Source: Alphaproteobacteria bacterium (GTDB lineage Bacteria; Pseudomonadota; Alphaproteobacteria; GCA-2731375). Taken from it: DNA of 14,035 bases. Below the pieces are notes generated by a model. That model was not told the origin of the DNA. It was given only the letters and a program-made list of their open reading frames with translations, and searched no databases. Both the position numbers and the translations under genes were made by a program. The stretch's first letter is position 1; each line of letters starts with the position of its first letter. Positions 7,116 to 13,741 of this stretch are shown here, in pieces. Location: contig JANQKO010000323.1 of assembly GCA_028281075.1 (NCBI GenBank), forward strand, positions 1 through 14,035, given 5' to 3'.

Positions 7116-7239
7116 GCGCGTCCCGCCGCCGACGAAACCGCCTTCCAGACGCGTTCACTTTTCCGCACGGTTGATTTGCCGCCGGCATACGGCTAGCCCG
7201 CCTTTCTCCCCACCATCACGGTCTGCGTCGCGCACAGGC

Positions 7240-7261
7240 GCCCGCTCCGCCAGGAGCGGGC
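7240..7261. repeat. Perfect 9-bp hairpin inside the MITE-like element
   Basis: GCCCGCTCC and GGAGCGGGC enclose a GCCA loop. No T-run follows on either strand, so it is probably structural rather than a terminator. Confidence 0.55.
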
Positions 7262-7331
7262 CGAAGAGCGTAGTGGGACGACGGTTGAGGTCCGCGACCC
7301 CGCGGGCGCGCGCCTGCGCGCGACCCTTCGG

Positions 7332-7428
7332 GCGGCGCCGTGCTGCCGACAGGGTGCGTCGCGCTGCTTGCCCGATGCCCCACATCGCGCCGCGCAGCGC
7401 TCCTGCCCTGTCGACAGCACGGCACCGC
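7332..7428. repeat. Inner 23-bp inverted repeat of the MITE-like element
   Basis: 7332-7354 and the reverse complement of 7406-7428 agree at 21 of 23 positions around the shared core CCCTGTCG-R-CAGCACGGC. The right arm runs directly into the right terminal repeat, whereas the left arm is separated from the left terminal repeat by 104 bp. This asymmetry suggests an insertion or rearrangement in the left half. Confidence 0.6.
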
Positions 7429-7498
7429 GCAGACCATGATGGCGGTGAGAAATGCGGGCTAGGATTTGTAGACAGTCATTTCAAAGCGCGGCGTGTGG

Positions 7499-7549
7499 CG
7501 ACCGAGCTGGGCGGTCAAGGGAATATCCGCACGTAGCCAAGCTCGGTCG
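7499..7549. repeat. 10-bp inverted repeat downstream of the methyltransferase gene
   Basis: CGACCGAGCT (7499-7508) and AGCTCGGTCG (7540-7549) are perfect complements separated by 31 nt, lying 47 bp past the methyltransferase stop. The large loop and lack of a T-run make it a poor intrinsic terminator; it could still stabilise the 3' end of the operon mRNA. Confidence 0.35.
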
Positions 7550-7595
7550 TGATGCCGGTAGATATGGCGCCTGGCATCAAGTCGTACGATGGTGG

Positions 7596-8291
7596 TCATC
7601 GGTCGGTGCGCCAATCGATCAGAGCGACATCGCCCCAGGTGCCTGGCGCACGTTCGACGGAGTAGAGCCGCAGGCGGTGGCCAATCCCCAATTCATCGAG
7701 CACGTCGGAAAGCGCATGCGCGCGCTCGCGCTCGAACATGCGCCCGTTGAGCTGGGCGCGAAGCGGCTGTGCATAGGGGGCCCCGACGCTTTGCACCAGG
7801 ACGACGCAACGCGCCGCACACCGCCGCATCTTCAATACGGAGATCGCGACATCCTCCATGCGATAGAAGGCGTTGGATCCAAAGATCACGTCGCACGCCA
7901 GCTCCGGCGCATCCTCCCAACGGCATGACCGGAGCCGGGGCGGTGTCCCGAGGCGCGGCTCCCAACGACGCAACAGCTCGGCTCGCATCGCCATCGAGGG
8001 CTCGACACCGGTGATCTCGCCGACATGGCCCGCGATACGCCGCGTGAACGCACCGGAACCTGGCCCAATTTCAAGCAGATGGTCGGCGGGCCGCAGCAGT
8101 GCAATCAGGTCATTGACCAGTGTATCGGCGTGCTGGGCCAGCGGGCTGCGCTCGTCATAGCCCGGTGCATACTCGCGCCAGAAAGCCTCCTCCGCAGCGT
8201 GGTCACGCCAGCGAACATCGCTTTCGGCCGCTTGTGCGAACGCCTGCTTCCAGAACATCGACGGTGTCATCCCGCCGGTCGGCTCCTGCAT
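7596..8291 (-). CDS. Class I SAM-dependent methyltransferase, last gene of the metal-uptake operon
   Basis: This 231-residue protein has a Rossmann methyltransferase fold. Motif I is LEIGPGSG at 73-80 and the acidic residue ending the second strand is Glu97 in GVEPS. A helical N-terminal cap with HAAEEAFWREYAPGYDE at about 31-47 precedes them; such caps usually cover the substrate. The ATG at 8291 is chosen because AGGAGG lies 4 bp upstream; an in-frame ATG at 8318 lacks such a site. The start overlaps the stop of a possible 38-residue ORF (TGATG), so it appears to be the last gene of the TonB/ABC operon. It might modify or inactivate the imported ligand or a metallophore. The substrate cannot be inferred from sequence. 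Confidence 0.85.
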   Translation of the reverse strand: MQEPTGGMTPSMFWKQAFAQAAESDVRWRDHAAEEAFWREYAPGYDERSPLAQHADTLVNDLIALLRPADHLLEIGPGSGAFTRRIAGHVGEITGVEPSMAMRAELLRRWEPRLGTPPRLRSCRWEDAPELACDVIFGSNAFYRMEDVAISVLKMRRCAARCVVLVQSVGAPYAQPLRAQLNGRMFERERAHALSDVLDELGIGHRLRLYSVERAPGTWGDVALIDWRTDR

Positions 8292-8407
8292 CACGCCTCC
8301 TCGCCTGTTTGATGGCACGCGGACATAACCTCCAGCCGTAGACCTTCAGCTCGGGATCCGTCCTGGTCGGCCGAGCCATGAGAGAACGCCTGCTTCCGTG
8401 CGCTCAT
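8291..8407 (-). CDS. Possible 38-residue ORF bridging the ATPase and methyltransferase genes
   Basis: The 117-bp gap between two operon genes is exactly filled by an ORF. Its ATG (8407) comes one base after the TGA of the ATPase gene, and its own TGA shares one base with the methyltransferase ATG (TGATG). A weak AGG ribosome binding site lies 5 bp before the ATG. The product starts MSARKQAFSHGSADQDG, is polar and acidic toward its end, and shows no membrane segment or known motif. Third-position GC is lower than in neighbouring genes, which argues against long-term coding. It may be a translational-coupling leader for the methyltransferase or chance. Confidence 0.4.
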   Translation of the reverse strand: MSARKQAFSHGSADQDGSRAEGLRLEVMSACHQTGEEA

Positions 8408-8408
8408 C

Positions 8409-9218
8409 TCAACCTGGCAGCAATGCCTGACCCCAGGATGTCACGTGGGCCTCGAAGCGCACGCCGAAGACTTCGGTAAGGACGCCGGATGCCACGATGT
8501 CGTCGCGCTGTCCGCAAGCGACCATCCGGCCATCGGCCATGACCGCGATGCGGTCGGCAAAACGCAGTGCCAGGTTGAGGTCGTGGAGCACGACGAGCGC
8601 TGCGGTCTCGTGACGACATCTTCGCAGGTACTGCATGGTCCTGAGCTGGTGGGCCGGATCGAGGCTGGCGATAGGCTCGTCGGCGAGCAGCAGGCTCGGC
8701 CGCGTAACCAATGCCTGTGCGAGCAGGGCACGGGCACGCTCCCCGCCTGACAGGGAGGCGAAGCGTCGGTCCAGAAGCCCGGTCAGTTCGAGGTCGCGAA
8801 GCAGTTGGTTCAGCCGTGCCGGCGGGTCGCTGGTTGAAAGCGCGGGCCAACCGATGTCGCCCGAACCGAGCGACATCAAGCCACGTCGTTGACCAATGTC
8901 CAGCAGGTCGGCGACGCTGAGTTCCCAATGCGGTGCGAAGAACTGTGGAAGGTAGGCGATCCGTCGAGCGCGTTCGCCTGTAGGAAAGGCGGCGAGCGGG
9001 CGTCCTTCCAATTCAATCCGGCCGCTCCACGCCTCTTCGATGCCGCCCAGACACTTGAGAGCGGAGCTCTTGCCGGCACCGTTCGGGCCGATCAAGGCGA
9101 GCAGTTCCCCGGCGAAGACATCGAGCGCGACACCATCGAGCACCGGGCGCCCACCTTTGGCGAGACGCAGACCCGAGAGGTGTGCAAGCGGACGATATGT
9201 GGTTGTCGGGTCAGTCAT
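8409..9218 (-). CDS. ABC transporter ATP-binding protein, FecE/BtuD type
   Basis: This 269-residue ATPase powers the FecCD-type permease encoded just upstream. The Walker A motif is GPNGAGKS at 44-51, the Q-loop Gln is at 92, the signature is LSGGE at 156-160, Walker B LLLADEP at 177-183 (catalytic Glu181), the D-loop ASLDPAH follows, and the switch His is at 212 in LHDLNLALRFADR, a sequence typical of iron-siderophore, heme and cobalamin importers. All catalytic motifs are intact. Its ATG overlaps the permease stop (ATGA), indicating translational coupling. Length is normal for the family. The specific substrate is set by the binding protein and receptor, not by this subunit. Confidence 0.93.
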   Translation of the reverse strand: MTDPTTTYRPLAHLSGLRLAKGGRPVLDGVALDVFAGELLALIGPNGAGKSSALKCLGGIEEAWSGRIELEGRPLAAFPTGERARRIAYLPQFFAPHWELSVADLLDIGQRRGLMSLGSGDIGWPALSTSDPPARLNQLLRDLELTGLLDRRFASLSGGERARALLAQALVTRPSLLLADEPIASLDPAHQLRTMQYLRRCRHETAALVVLHDLNLALRFADRIAVMADGRMVACGQRDDIVASGVLTEVFGVRFEAHVTSWGQALLPG

Positions 9219-10240
9219 TGATGGCGGCGTTTTGCCAGCAGCAGCATGAAGAAGGGCGCGCCGATCAGGGCCGTCAACACGCCGAGGGGGATCTCCGCCG
9301 GCGGGAGGAGGCTGCGCGCCAGACCATCGAGCAGAGTCAGAAGAATGCCGCCCAGGAGGGCCGAAGCCAGAATGAGTGGCGCGTGACGCGGCCCGAGCGT
9401 CCAGCGCACCAGATGCGGCACGATCAGACCGACGAAGCCGATGGTGCCGCCCCAGGTGACGGCGAGCGCCACCATGGCCGAGGCGAGTAACGTCGCGATC
9501 ATGACGAAACGCTCAACGGGAAGGCCCATGTTGCGCGCCACTTCGTCGCCCAGGCCGAGGACATCGAGACCGTAGGCGAGCCGGCGCACCATCAGCAACA
9601 GTATCAGCGCCGCCAGGGCGGCCAGAGCCAACTCATGCCAGAAGGGTGTCTGGACTCCGCCGAGTGTCCAGGACAGGACGACCTGGAGGCTGATCGTTTC
9701 GTCGGCCAGCGCAAGCATCAGATAGCTGCGCGCGGCGCCAAGGAATGCCGCCATGGCGACGCCGGCTAATAGCAGGCCGGCGGTGTCGCGTACTTGGGCC
9801 AGGCGAGCAAGCAGGAGGACGGCAAGCGTGGCGCCAAAAGCACCCAGAAACGACAAGATTGGCAACAGCAGGAGCGGAGAAATCGCTTGGAATACCGCCA
9901 GTCCCGGGACCAGCAGCGCGAGGGTGGCGCCGAGTGCCGCGCCCGGCGCGGTGCCGATAAGGAACGGGTCGGCAAGCGGGTTGCGGAAAATGCCCTGGAA
10001 GATCGCGCCTGCCGCGCCGAGCAACCCGCCAACCAGAAAAGCGGTCAGCACACGCGGCAGCCGCCAGTCGAACAGCAGGCGGTCCAGGGGATGATCGTTC
10101 GCCGTTGGCTGGAGAAAGGCCAACACCCTGCCGGGGCCGAGCAGTTCCGGGCCGAGCATCATGGCGATGCCGATGGATGTGAACACCGCGGCAACGAGGA
10201 TTGCCAGCCACCCGGTCGGGATGCCGAGGATGCGCGTCAT
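9215..10240 (-). CDS. FecCD-family ABC transporter permease
   Basis: A 341-residue integral membrane protein with about nine or ten hydrophobic segments. Diagnostic FecCD/BtuC features are VGGLLGAAGAIFQGIFRNPLA with PFLIG in the first half, and the C-terminal block with GFVGLIVPHLVRW, then IPLGVLTALIGAPFF, which includes the cytoplasmic coupling region for the ATPase. A single permease gene is present, so the transporter is probably a homodimer as in BtuCD. The ATG at 10240 overlaps the binding protein stop (ATGA), and the gene stop overlaps the ATPase start in the same way. A longer open frame continues upstream but is only the shadow of the binding-protein gene. Confidence 0.93.
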   Translation of the reverse strand: MTRILGIPTGWLAILVAAVFTSIGIAMMLGPELLGPGRVLAFLQPTANDHPLDRLLFDWRLPRVLTAFLVGGLLGAAGAIFQGIFRNPLADPFLIGTAPGAALGATLALLVPGLAVFQAISPLLLLPILSFLGAFGATLAVLLLARLAQVRDTAGLLLAGVAMAAFLGAARSYLMLALADETISLQVVLSWTLGGVQTPFWHELALAALAALILLLMVRRLAYGLDVLGLGDEVARNMGLPVERFVMIATLLASAMVALAVTWGGTIGFVGLIVPHLVRWTLGPRHAPLILASALLGGILLTLLDGLARSLLPPAEIPLGVLTALIGAPFFMLLLAKRRHQ

Positions 10241-11175
10241 TCGCCTCTGGCCGAGAGGAGATCGGGGTGCAGTGCGCGGGCGACGCTGCGCACGCCTTCG
10301 ACGACACGGGGCCCCGGGATAAGGACCTGACCGCGTGGTATCGCATCGACCCGCCCTTCCGCGACAGCCGGGATGCCGTTCCAGTGGGGACGCGCGAGAA
10401 GGGCGGTGACATCGGCCATGCCGCCGGCGACGAGGATGTGGTCGGGATCGGCGCGGAAGACGGCTTCGCCGCTGACCTGCGAGAGATTCGTGTTGTCGCT
10501 GAAGACATTGAGCCCACCGGCGTGACGCAGGATGTCGTCGGTGTAGGTGCCGGGCCGGACCGAACGGAAGCCGGCGCGGCCGGCCGCGCCGGTCTCGAAG
10601 TAGACCCGCTTGGCCGGCCGCGACGAGAAGAGCCTGGCCAGTGCCGAGAGTTCTCCTTCGATCGCTCGGGTCAGGGCCCCCGCCTCCGGCTCGGCGTCGA
10701 TGGCGCGCCCGACCAGACCGATATTGGCCAGGATCCGTGCCAGCGTCGGATGATTGAGGACAAGCACCGGAATGCCGGCCAGGCTCATCGGCCGCAACAG
10801 TCGCGCGGCGGCGTGCCGCGCCGGCGTCAGGATGACGAGGTCCGCGCCAAGTCGCGCGATGATATCCGGGCTGAAGCCGATGCGGTTGCCGATACGCGGC
10901 CGGTCGAGGATCTCCGGCGGATATCTGGTCAGGCCATCGATCGCGACGATACGATGCGCCGCGCCAAGCGCCGCGACGATCTCGGTATTGCTGGAGAAGA
11001 TTGGCACGATGCGGTTCGGCCGACGCGCGATCCGAACCCGTCGGCCCAGCGCGTCGGTCAGCTCGCGCGGCCAATCGTCGGACCGATCCGACGTGACCGC
11101 GCGAGGCGTGGCGACCGTTGCGGCGAGGGTCCCGGCCAAGGCGGCCAGGCAGCGACGACGACCAGGACTGATCAG
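10237..11175 (-). CDS. Periplasmic substrate-binding protein, BtuF/FecB/HmuT type, probable CTG start
   Basis: This is a class III substrate-binding protein (Peripla_BP_2 type): an N-terminal lobe opening TDALGRRVRIARRPNRIV (about 40-57), a long linking helix, and a C-terminal lobe with GTYTDDILRHAGGLNVF and a GIPAVAEGRVDAIP segment. It would deliver a chelated metal, heme or corrinoid to the permease. No ATG or GTG lies in frame between the upstream stop codon and the mature domain; a TTG at 11139 would cut the signal peptide in half. A CTG at 11175, preceded 7 bp by GAGGG and overlapping the TonB receptor stop (CTGA), gives 312 residues with MISPGRRRCLAALAGTLAAT, a normal export signal with some twin-arginine character. 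Start is inferred; the family assignment is firm. Confidence 0.85.
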   Translation of the reverse strand: MISPGRRRCLAALAGTLAATVATPRAVTSDRSDDWPRELTDALGRRVRIARRPNRIVPIFSSNTEIVAALGAAHRIVAIDGLTRYPPEILDRPRIGNRIGFSPDIIARLGADLVILTPARHAAARLLRPMSLAGIPVLVLNHPTLARILANIGLVGRAIDAEPEAGALTRAIEGELSALARLFSSRPAKRVYFETGAAGRAGFRSVRPGTYTDDILRHAGGLNVFSDNTNLSQVSGEAVFRADPDHILVAGGMADVTALLARPHWNGIPAVAEGRVDAIPRGQVLIPGPRVVEGVRSVARALHPDLLSARGE

Positions 11176-13358
11176 AAGCTGACCCTCATGCCGGCGAAGA
11201 AAAAGCGCCCGCGCATCGAGTTGCCCCGGCCGCCGTTGGAGCGCGACGGGTCAGAAATAAATGGCTGTTCGTCGAGGGCAATGAAGATCGGGTGTTCGTT
11301 CTTGTCGAGCAGGTTGTCGATGCCACCGTAAAGGGTGATCCAGTCCGTCACATTGTAGTGACCACGCAGATTGAAAATCCAGAAAGCATCCTTTCGGTGG
11401 ACGAAGTTTCTCGCCGGCTCGACGCTAGCCAACAGTCGTTCTTCCGTGTCGTAGTACATCGGCCCCTTGAGCAAGCCGGCGAGGCTGACGCCCCATCGGT
11501 CGCGCCATTCATAATGAAGCCGCAAAGCGGCCTGGTATTCGTTGAAGCGCTGCAACTTGTCGGCATCGGGGCCGCTGTCCCGACGGTCGATGCCGTCGGC
11601 CTGCATCGTAAAGTTCCAGGTAGCGTCCGCGCCGAAGGCGAGGCGCTGGCCCGTCAGACCAAGCCACGGCGCGGCGTCGAATTGGGCCTGAACCTCGATG
11701 CCCTGGATGTGTGCATCACCGTCGGCGTTCTTGAACTGGGAGATGTCGTCACTGGTCCCGGGGCCGCGGGGATCGATCACTTCGGTGGTGATCCGGCCCT
11801 CGATCGTCTGGTCGAAGACGGCGGCGTCAAAGAAGAAGTTCCCAGGTGCGTAGGTAAGGCCGACTTCGAACTGATCGCTTTCCTCGGCACTAAGGCCGCC
11901 GTTGCCGCGGGTAATGCGATTGGGCGTCAGTACCGGCGAGAATTCGCCTGCCAGCTCCCTGCCGGTCGGTGAGCGAAAGCCCGTTGCATAGCTCGTCCTG
12001 AGCTTAAGGCTGGGCAGGACCGCATAAGCAAGGCCCGCGCTGTAGGTCATGCCATCGAAGGTGCGTTCAGTCTCGCCGCTCAGGTTGACGTTCGGCGTCT
12101 CCTTCGTGCGGCTCTGGTTGCGGGTATACCGCCCGCCCGCCCGCAGGCTGAGCCGGTCATCGAAAAAGGACTGGGTCAGCTCGGCATAGCCCGCGGTAAG
12201 CAGATTGTCTTCGTTGTTGTCGAACGGCGCGACCTGTGCGATCGGGGCACCGCTGACGGACGTCCGGTTGCGAGAATTGCGCAATTGCGCGAATTCGCCG
12301 TCGAATCCCAGAAGCAGCCCCGTGGACTCGGTTACCCTGAATTCTGGAGTCAATCGTAGTCCGAATGCCGTGAGTTCCCGGCGATTGTTGTCTTCATCGA
12401 CTCCGGCGGCCTCGGAGCCCCAGTGGAAGGAGTCGACGTCACGAAAGGCATAGAGATGAGCGTTCAGGTCGATGCCTCGATCGTCCCATACGCCGGCATA
12501 GGCCAAGTCGACCGATCGATTCCAACGATCATCGGTGTTGTCGTAGTCCCAGGATGAGCCGCGGAACCCGGTATCGTAAACGCCGTCGGTGCGCATGGTA
12601 ACGTCCAGCCAATGATCGGGGCCGAGATCCCAGTTGAGGGCGGCAAGTGCGCCGCGACGGTTCGTCGCGGTGTTGAACTGTTTCCCGCTGCCGGAGCCCC
12701 CATCGTAATCGTCACTGGTCAAACCGCTGGCACCGACATAGCCGGCGAGACTGTCGGACAGGTCGCCACCGTACTCCGCCGTCAACTGGCCGTACCTGTA
12801 GCTGCCGCCTTCAATCGAGGCCGTGCCGCCTTGAACACGCCGGCCGTCGCGTGTGATCAGGTTGATGACGCCGCCCATCGCCTGGTTACCGAATGCAACC
12901 GACGCGGGGCCGCGGATAATCTCGATCCGGTCAAGCTGGTTCGGCGAGAGCTTGGACAGGTTCGCCGTGCCGGCTCGGCGACCGTTCAACAGCACCAGCA
13001 CCTGGCCCCGGAAGTCGCGGCCCTGGCCGTCGCTGCGCGCGCCCCGCATCGTGATGGACGTTTGGGCCGGTGTCCATTCGCTGAAGAAGCCTGTCGCGCG
13101 CTGTCTCAGCAGCTCGGTGACCGAACGACTGTGCGATGCACGGATTTCTTCGGAGTCGATGACCTGAACAGTGCTCGCGATCTTGCTGAGCGGCTCTGGG
13201 CTGCCTACGGCCGTTACGACCAGATCATCGAGGGTGATAACCTTGCTCTTGTCTTGCGGGTCCTGTGCAACCGCGGGCGAAACCGGACTGGTCATTAAGG
13301 CGAAGGCTGATGCCACTGCAATCGCGGGTTTCGTCAATCTTCCTGTCTTGTTCTTCAT
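11172..13358 (-). CDS. TonB-dependent outer-membrane receptor
   Basis: This 728-residue receptor has a signal peptide probably cleaved after AVA at residue 31, a TonB-box-like LDDLVVTA at 43-50, a plug domain (about 55-170, with RIEIIRGPASVAFGNQAMGG), and a beta-barrel ending in the C-terminal Phe expected for outer-membrane insertion. GIDNLLDKNEHP near the end is the usual final barrel motif of siderophore/cobalamin-type receptors. I see no His-rich loop of the kind found in some zinc receptors such as ZnuD, so a chelate rather than free metal is likely. GAGAGGG-like purines just before the ATG provide the ribosome binding site, but they can pair with an upstream leader segment. It is the first gene of the operon, feeding the binding protein and ABC transporter behind it. 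Confidence 0.93.
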   Translation of the reverse strand: MKNKTGRLTKPAIAVASAFALMTSPVSPAVAQDPQDKSKVITLDDLVVTAVGSPEPLSKIASTVQVIDSEEIRASHSRSVTELLRQRATGFFSEWTPAQTSITMRGARSDGQGRDFRGQVLVLLNGRRAGTANLSKLSPNQLDRIEIIRGPASVAFGNQAMGGVINLITRDGRRVQGGTASIEGGSYRYGQLTAEYGGDLSDSLAGYVGASGLTSDDYDGGSGSGKQFNTATNRRGALAALNWDLGPDHWLDVTMRTDGVYDTGFRGSSWDYDNTDDRWNRSVDLAYAGVWDDRGIDLNAHLYAFRDVDSFHWGSEAAGVDEDNNRRELTAFGLRLTPEFRVTESTGLLLGFDGEFAQLRNSRNRTSVSGAPIAQVAPFDNNEDNLLTAGYAELTQSFFDDRLSLRAGGRYTRNQSRTKETPNVNLSGETERTFDGMTYSAGLAYAVLPSLKLRTSYATGFRSPTGRELAGEFSPVLTPNRITRGNGGLSAEESDQFEVGLTYAPGNFFFDAAVFDQTIEGRITTEVIDPRGPGTSDDISQFKNADGDAHIQGIEVQAQFDAAPWLGLTGQRLAFGADATWNFTMQADGIDRRDSGPDADKLQRFNEYQAALRLHYEWRDRWGVSLAGLLKGPMYYDTEERLLASVEPARNFVHRKDAFWIFNLRGHYNVTDWITLYGGIDNLLDKNEHPIFIALDEQPFISDPSRSNGGRGNSMRGRFFFAGMRVSF

Positions 13359-13429
13359 TATCCCTCTCTTGTTTCGACGTCACGAGTCCCCTTGCAGGGA
13401 CAAGTTTCAATGCAGGAGAGAGGGACAAC
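13356..13429 (-). promoter_or_regulatory. Leader RNA helix that can sequester the receptor ribosome binding site
   Basis: In the minus-strand transcript UUGUCCCUCUCU (13428 down to 13417) can pair continuously with AGAGAGGGAUAA (13369 down to 13358): 12 bp including one G-U, covering the ribosome binding site and the A of AUG. A nested hairpin GUCCC-UGCAAG-GGGAC (13401 down to 13386) sits in the loop. A second UUGUCCC (13403-13397) could pair with GGGAUAA instead, so alternative structures are possible. This suggests translational control; no known riboswitch family is recognised. Confidence 0.5.
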
Positions 13430-13532
13430 CTCGGTGCAACACGTTCCGCCGGCGCATGCTGACTTCCGCGCCGGGTGTCGATGCAGGGCCGGGACTGGAC
13501 GGACATGAGCGGCATGGCCCTGTTACTCTCCA

Positions 13533-13573
13533 CGTTATAGTTGTATTGCACTCCGCGTTATGGTTGCGTTTTG
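13533..13573. repeat. Two direct repeats CGTTATRGTTGYRTT next to the Zur-like palindrome
   Basis: 13533-13547 and 13556-13570 agree at 12 of 15 positions and start 23 bp apart, about two helical turns. Their GTTAT half matches the half-site of the palindrome that follows at 13572-13581, so they may be extra weak regulator sites on the same DNA face. Confidence 0.45.
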
Positions 13574-13581
13574 TTATAACA
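13572..13581. promoter_or_regulatory. Zur-like operator (TGTTATAACA palindrome)
   Basis: The perfect 10-bp palindrome TGTTATAACA is the centre of the Zur box described for the Agrobacterium/rhizobial group (GATATGTTATAACATATC, as I recall it); the flanks here (TTT left, TAAC right) match only partly. A further ATAAC at 13581-13585 extends the dyad. It overlaps the -10 of the candidate promoter for the receptor operon, the expected place for a repressor. Confidence 0.5.
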
Positions 13582-13600
13582 TAACTTTAATTGGCCGCAA
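13573..13600 (-). promoter_or_regulatory. Candidate promoter of the TonB/ABC/methyltransferase operon
   Basis: On the minus strand TTGCGG (13600-13595) and TATAAC (13578-13573; five of six match) are 16 bp apart. Transcription would start near 13566, giving a leader of about 208 nt before the receptor ATG, long enough to contain the ribosome-binding-site helix. The -10 lies inside the Zur-like palindrome. Confidence 0.45.
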
Positions 13601-13669
13601 TGGCGAATTTCCACTGGTCGCCGGCATGGTCGGAGGAAAGGCGTCGACATGGACACGGCAGTGGCCGTT

Positions 13670-13690
13670 AGCCGACCCACGGAGTCGGCT
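13670..13690 (-). terminator. Hairpin downstream of the amino-acid ABC ATPase gene
   Basis: A perfect 7-bp stem AGCCGAC/GTCGGCT encloses a 7-nt loop, 52 bp beyond the ATPase stop. No T-run follows, so it is a weak terminator candidate, though its position between two same-strand transcription units fits. Confidence 0.35.
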
Positions 13691-13741
13691 CTCAACAACC
13701 CATATGGGCGCCGACGGGCTCACCCGCCGGACGCGTTCGCG

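Larger units (their letters stand above)
7193..7462. mobile_element. MITE-like element or solo insertion-sequence remnant with 35-bp terminal inverted repeats
   Basis: The outer 35 bp (7193-7227) match the reverse complement of 7428-7462 at 31 positions: CTAGCCCGC, then TTTCTC, CC, CCATCA and GGTCTGCG blocks separated by single differences. Both ends begin with CTAG, which may be a 4-bp target duplication, leaving a core of CCCGC...GCGGG (7197-7458). No transposase is encoded in the 200-bp interior, which instead holds a hairpin and a second inverted repeat. Total length (270 bp), terminal repeats and absence of coding capacity fit a non-autonomous MITE or an internally deleted insertion sequence. 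The parent family cannot be named from this window. Confidence 0.65.

Noticed and set aside
10201..11331. 376-codon plus-strand frame opposite the binding protein
   Set aside because: Antisense to a clearly recognised substrate-binding protein; composition is that of a shadow frame.
13225..13551. Possible leader peptide ORF running through the receptor leader into the receptor gene out of frame
   Set aside because: No good ribosome binding site, no hydrophobic or codon-run feature of attenuator peptides, and much of it overlaps the signal-peptide coding region in another frame.
13359..13566. Cobalamin riboswitch in the leader of the receptor operon
   Set aside because: Searched because FecCD/BtuC-type transporters often have one; no B12-box or matching core segments are present on the minus strand.
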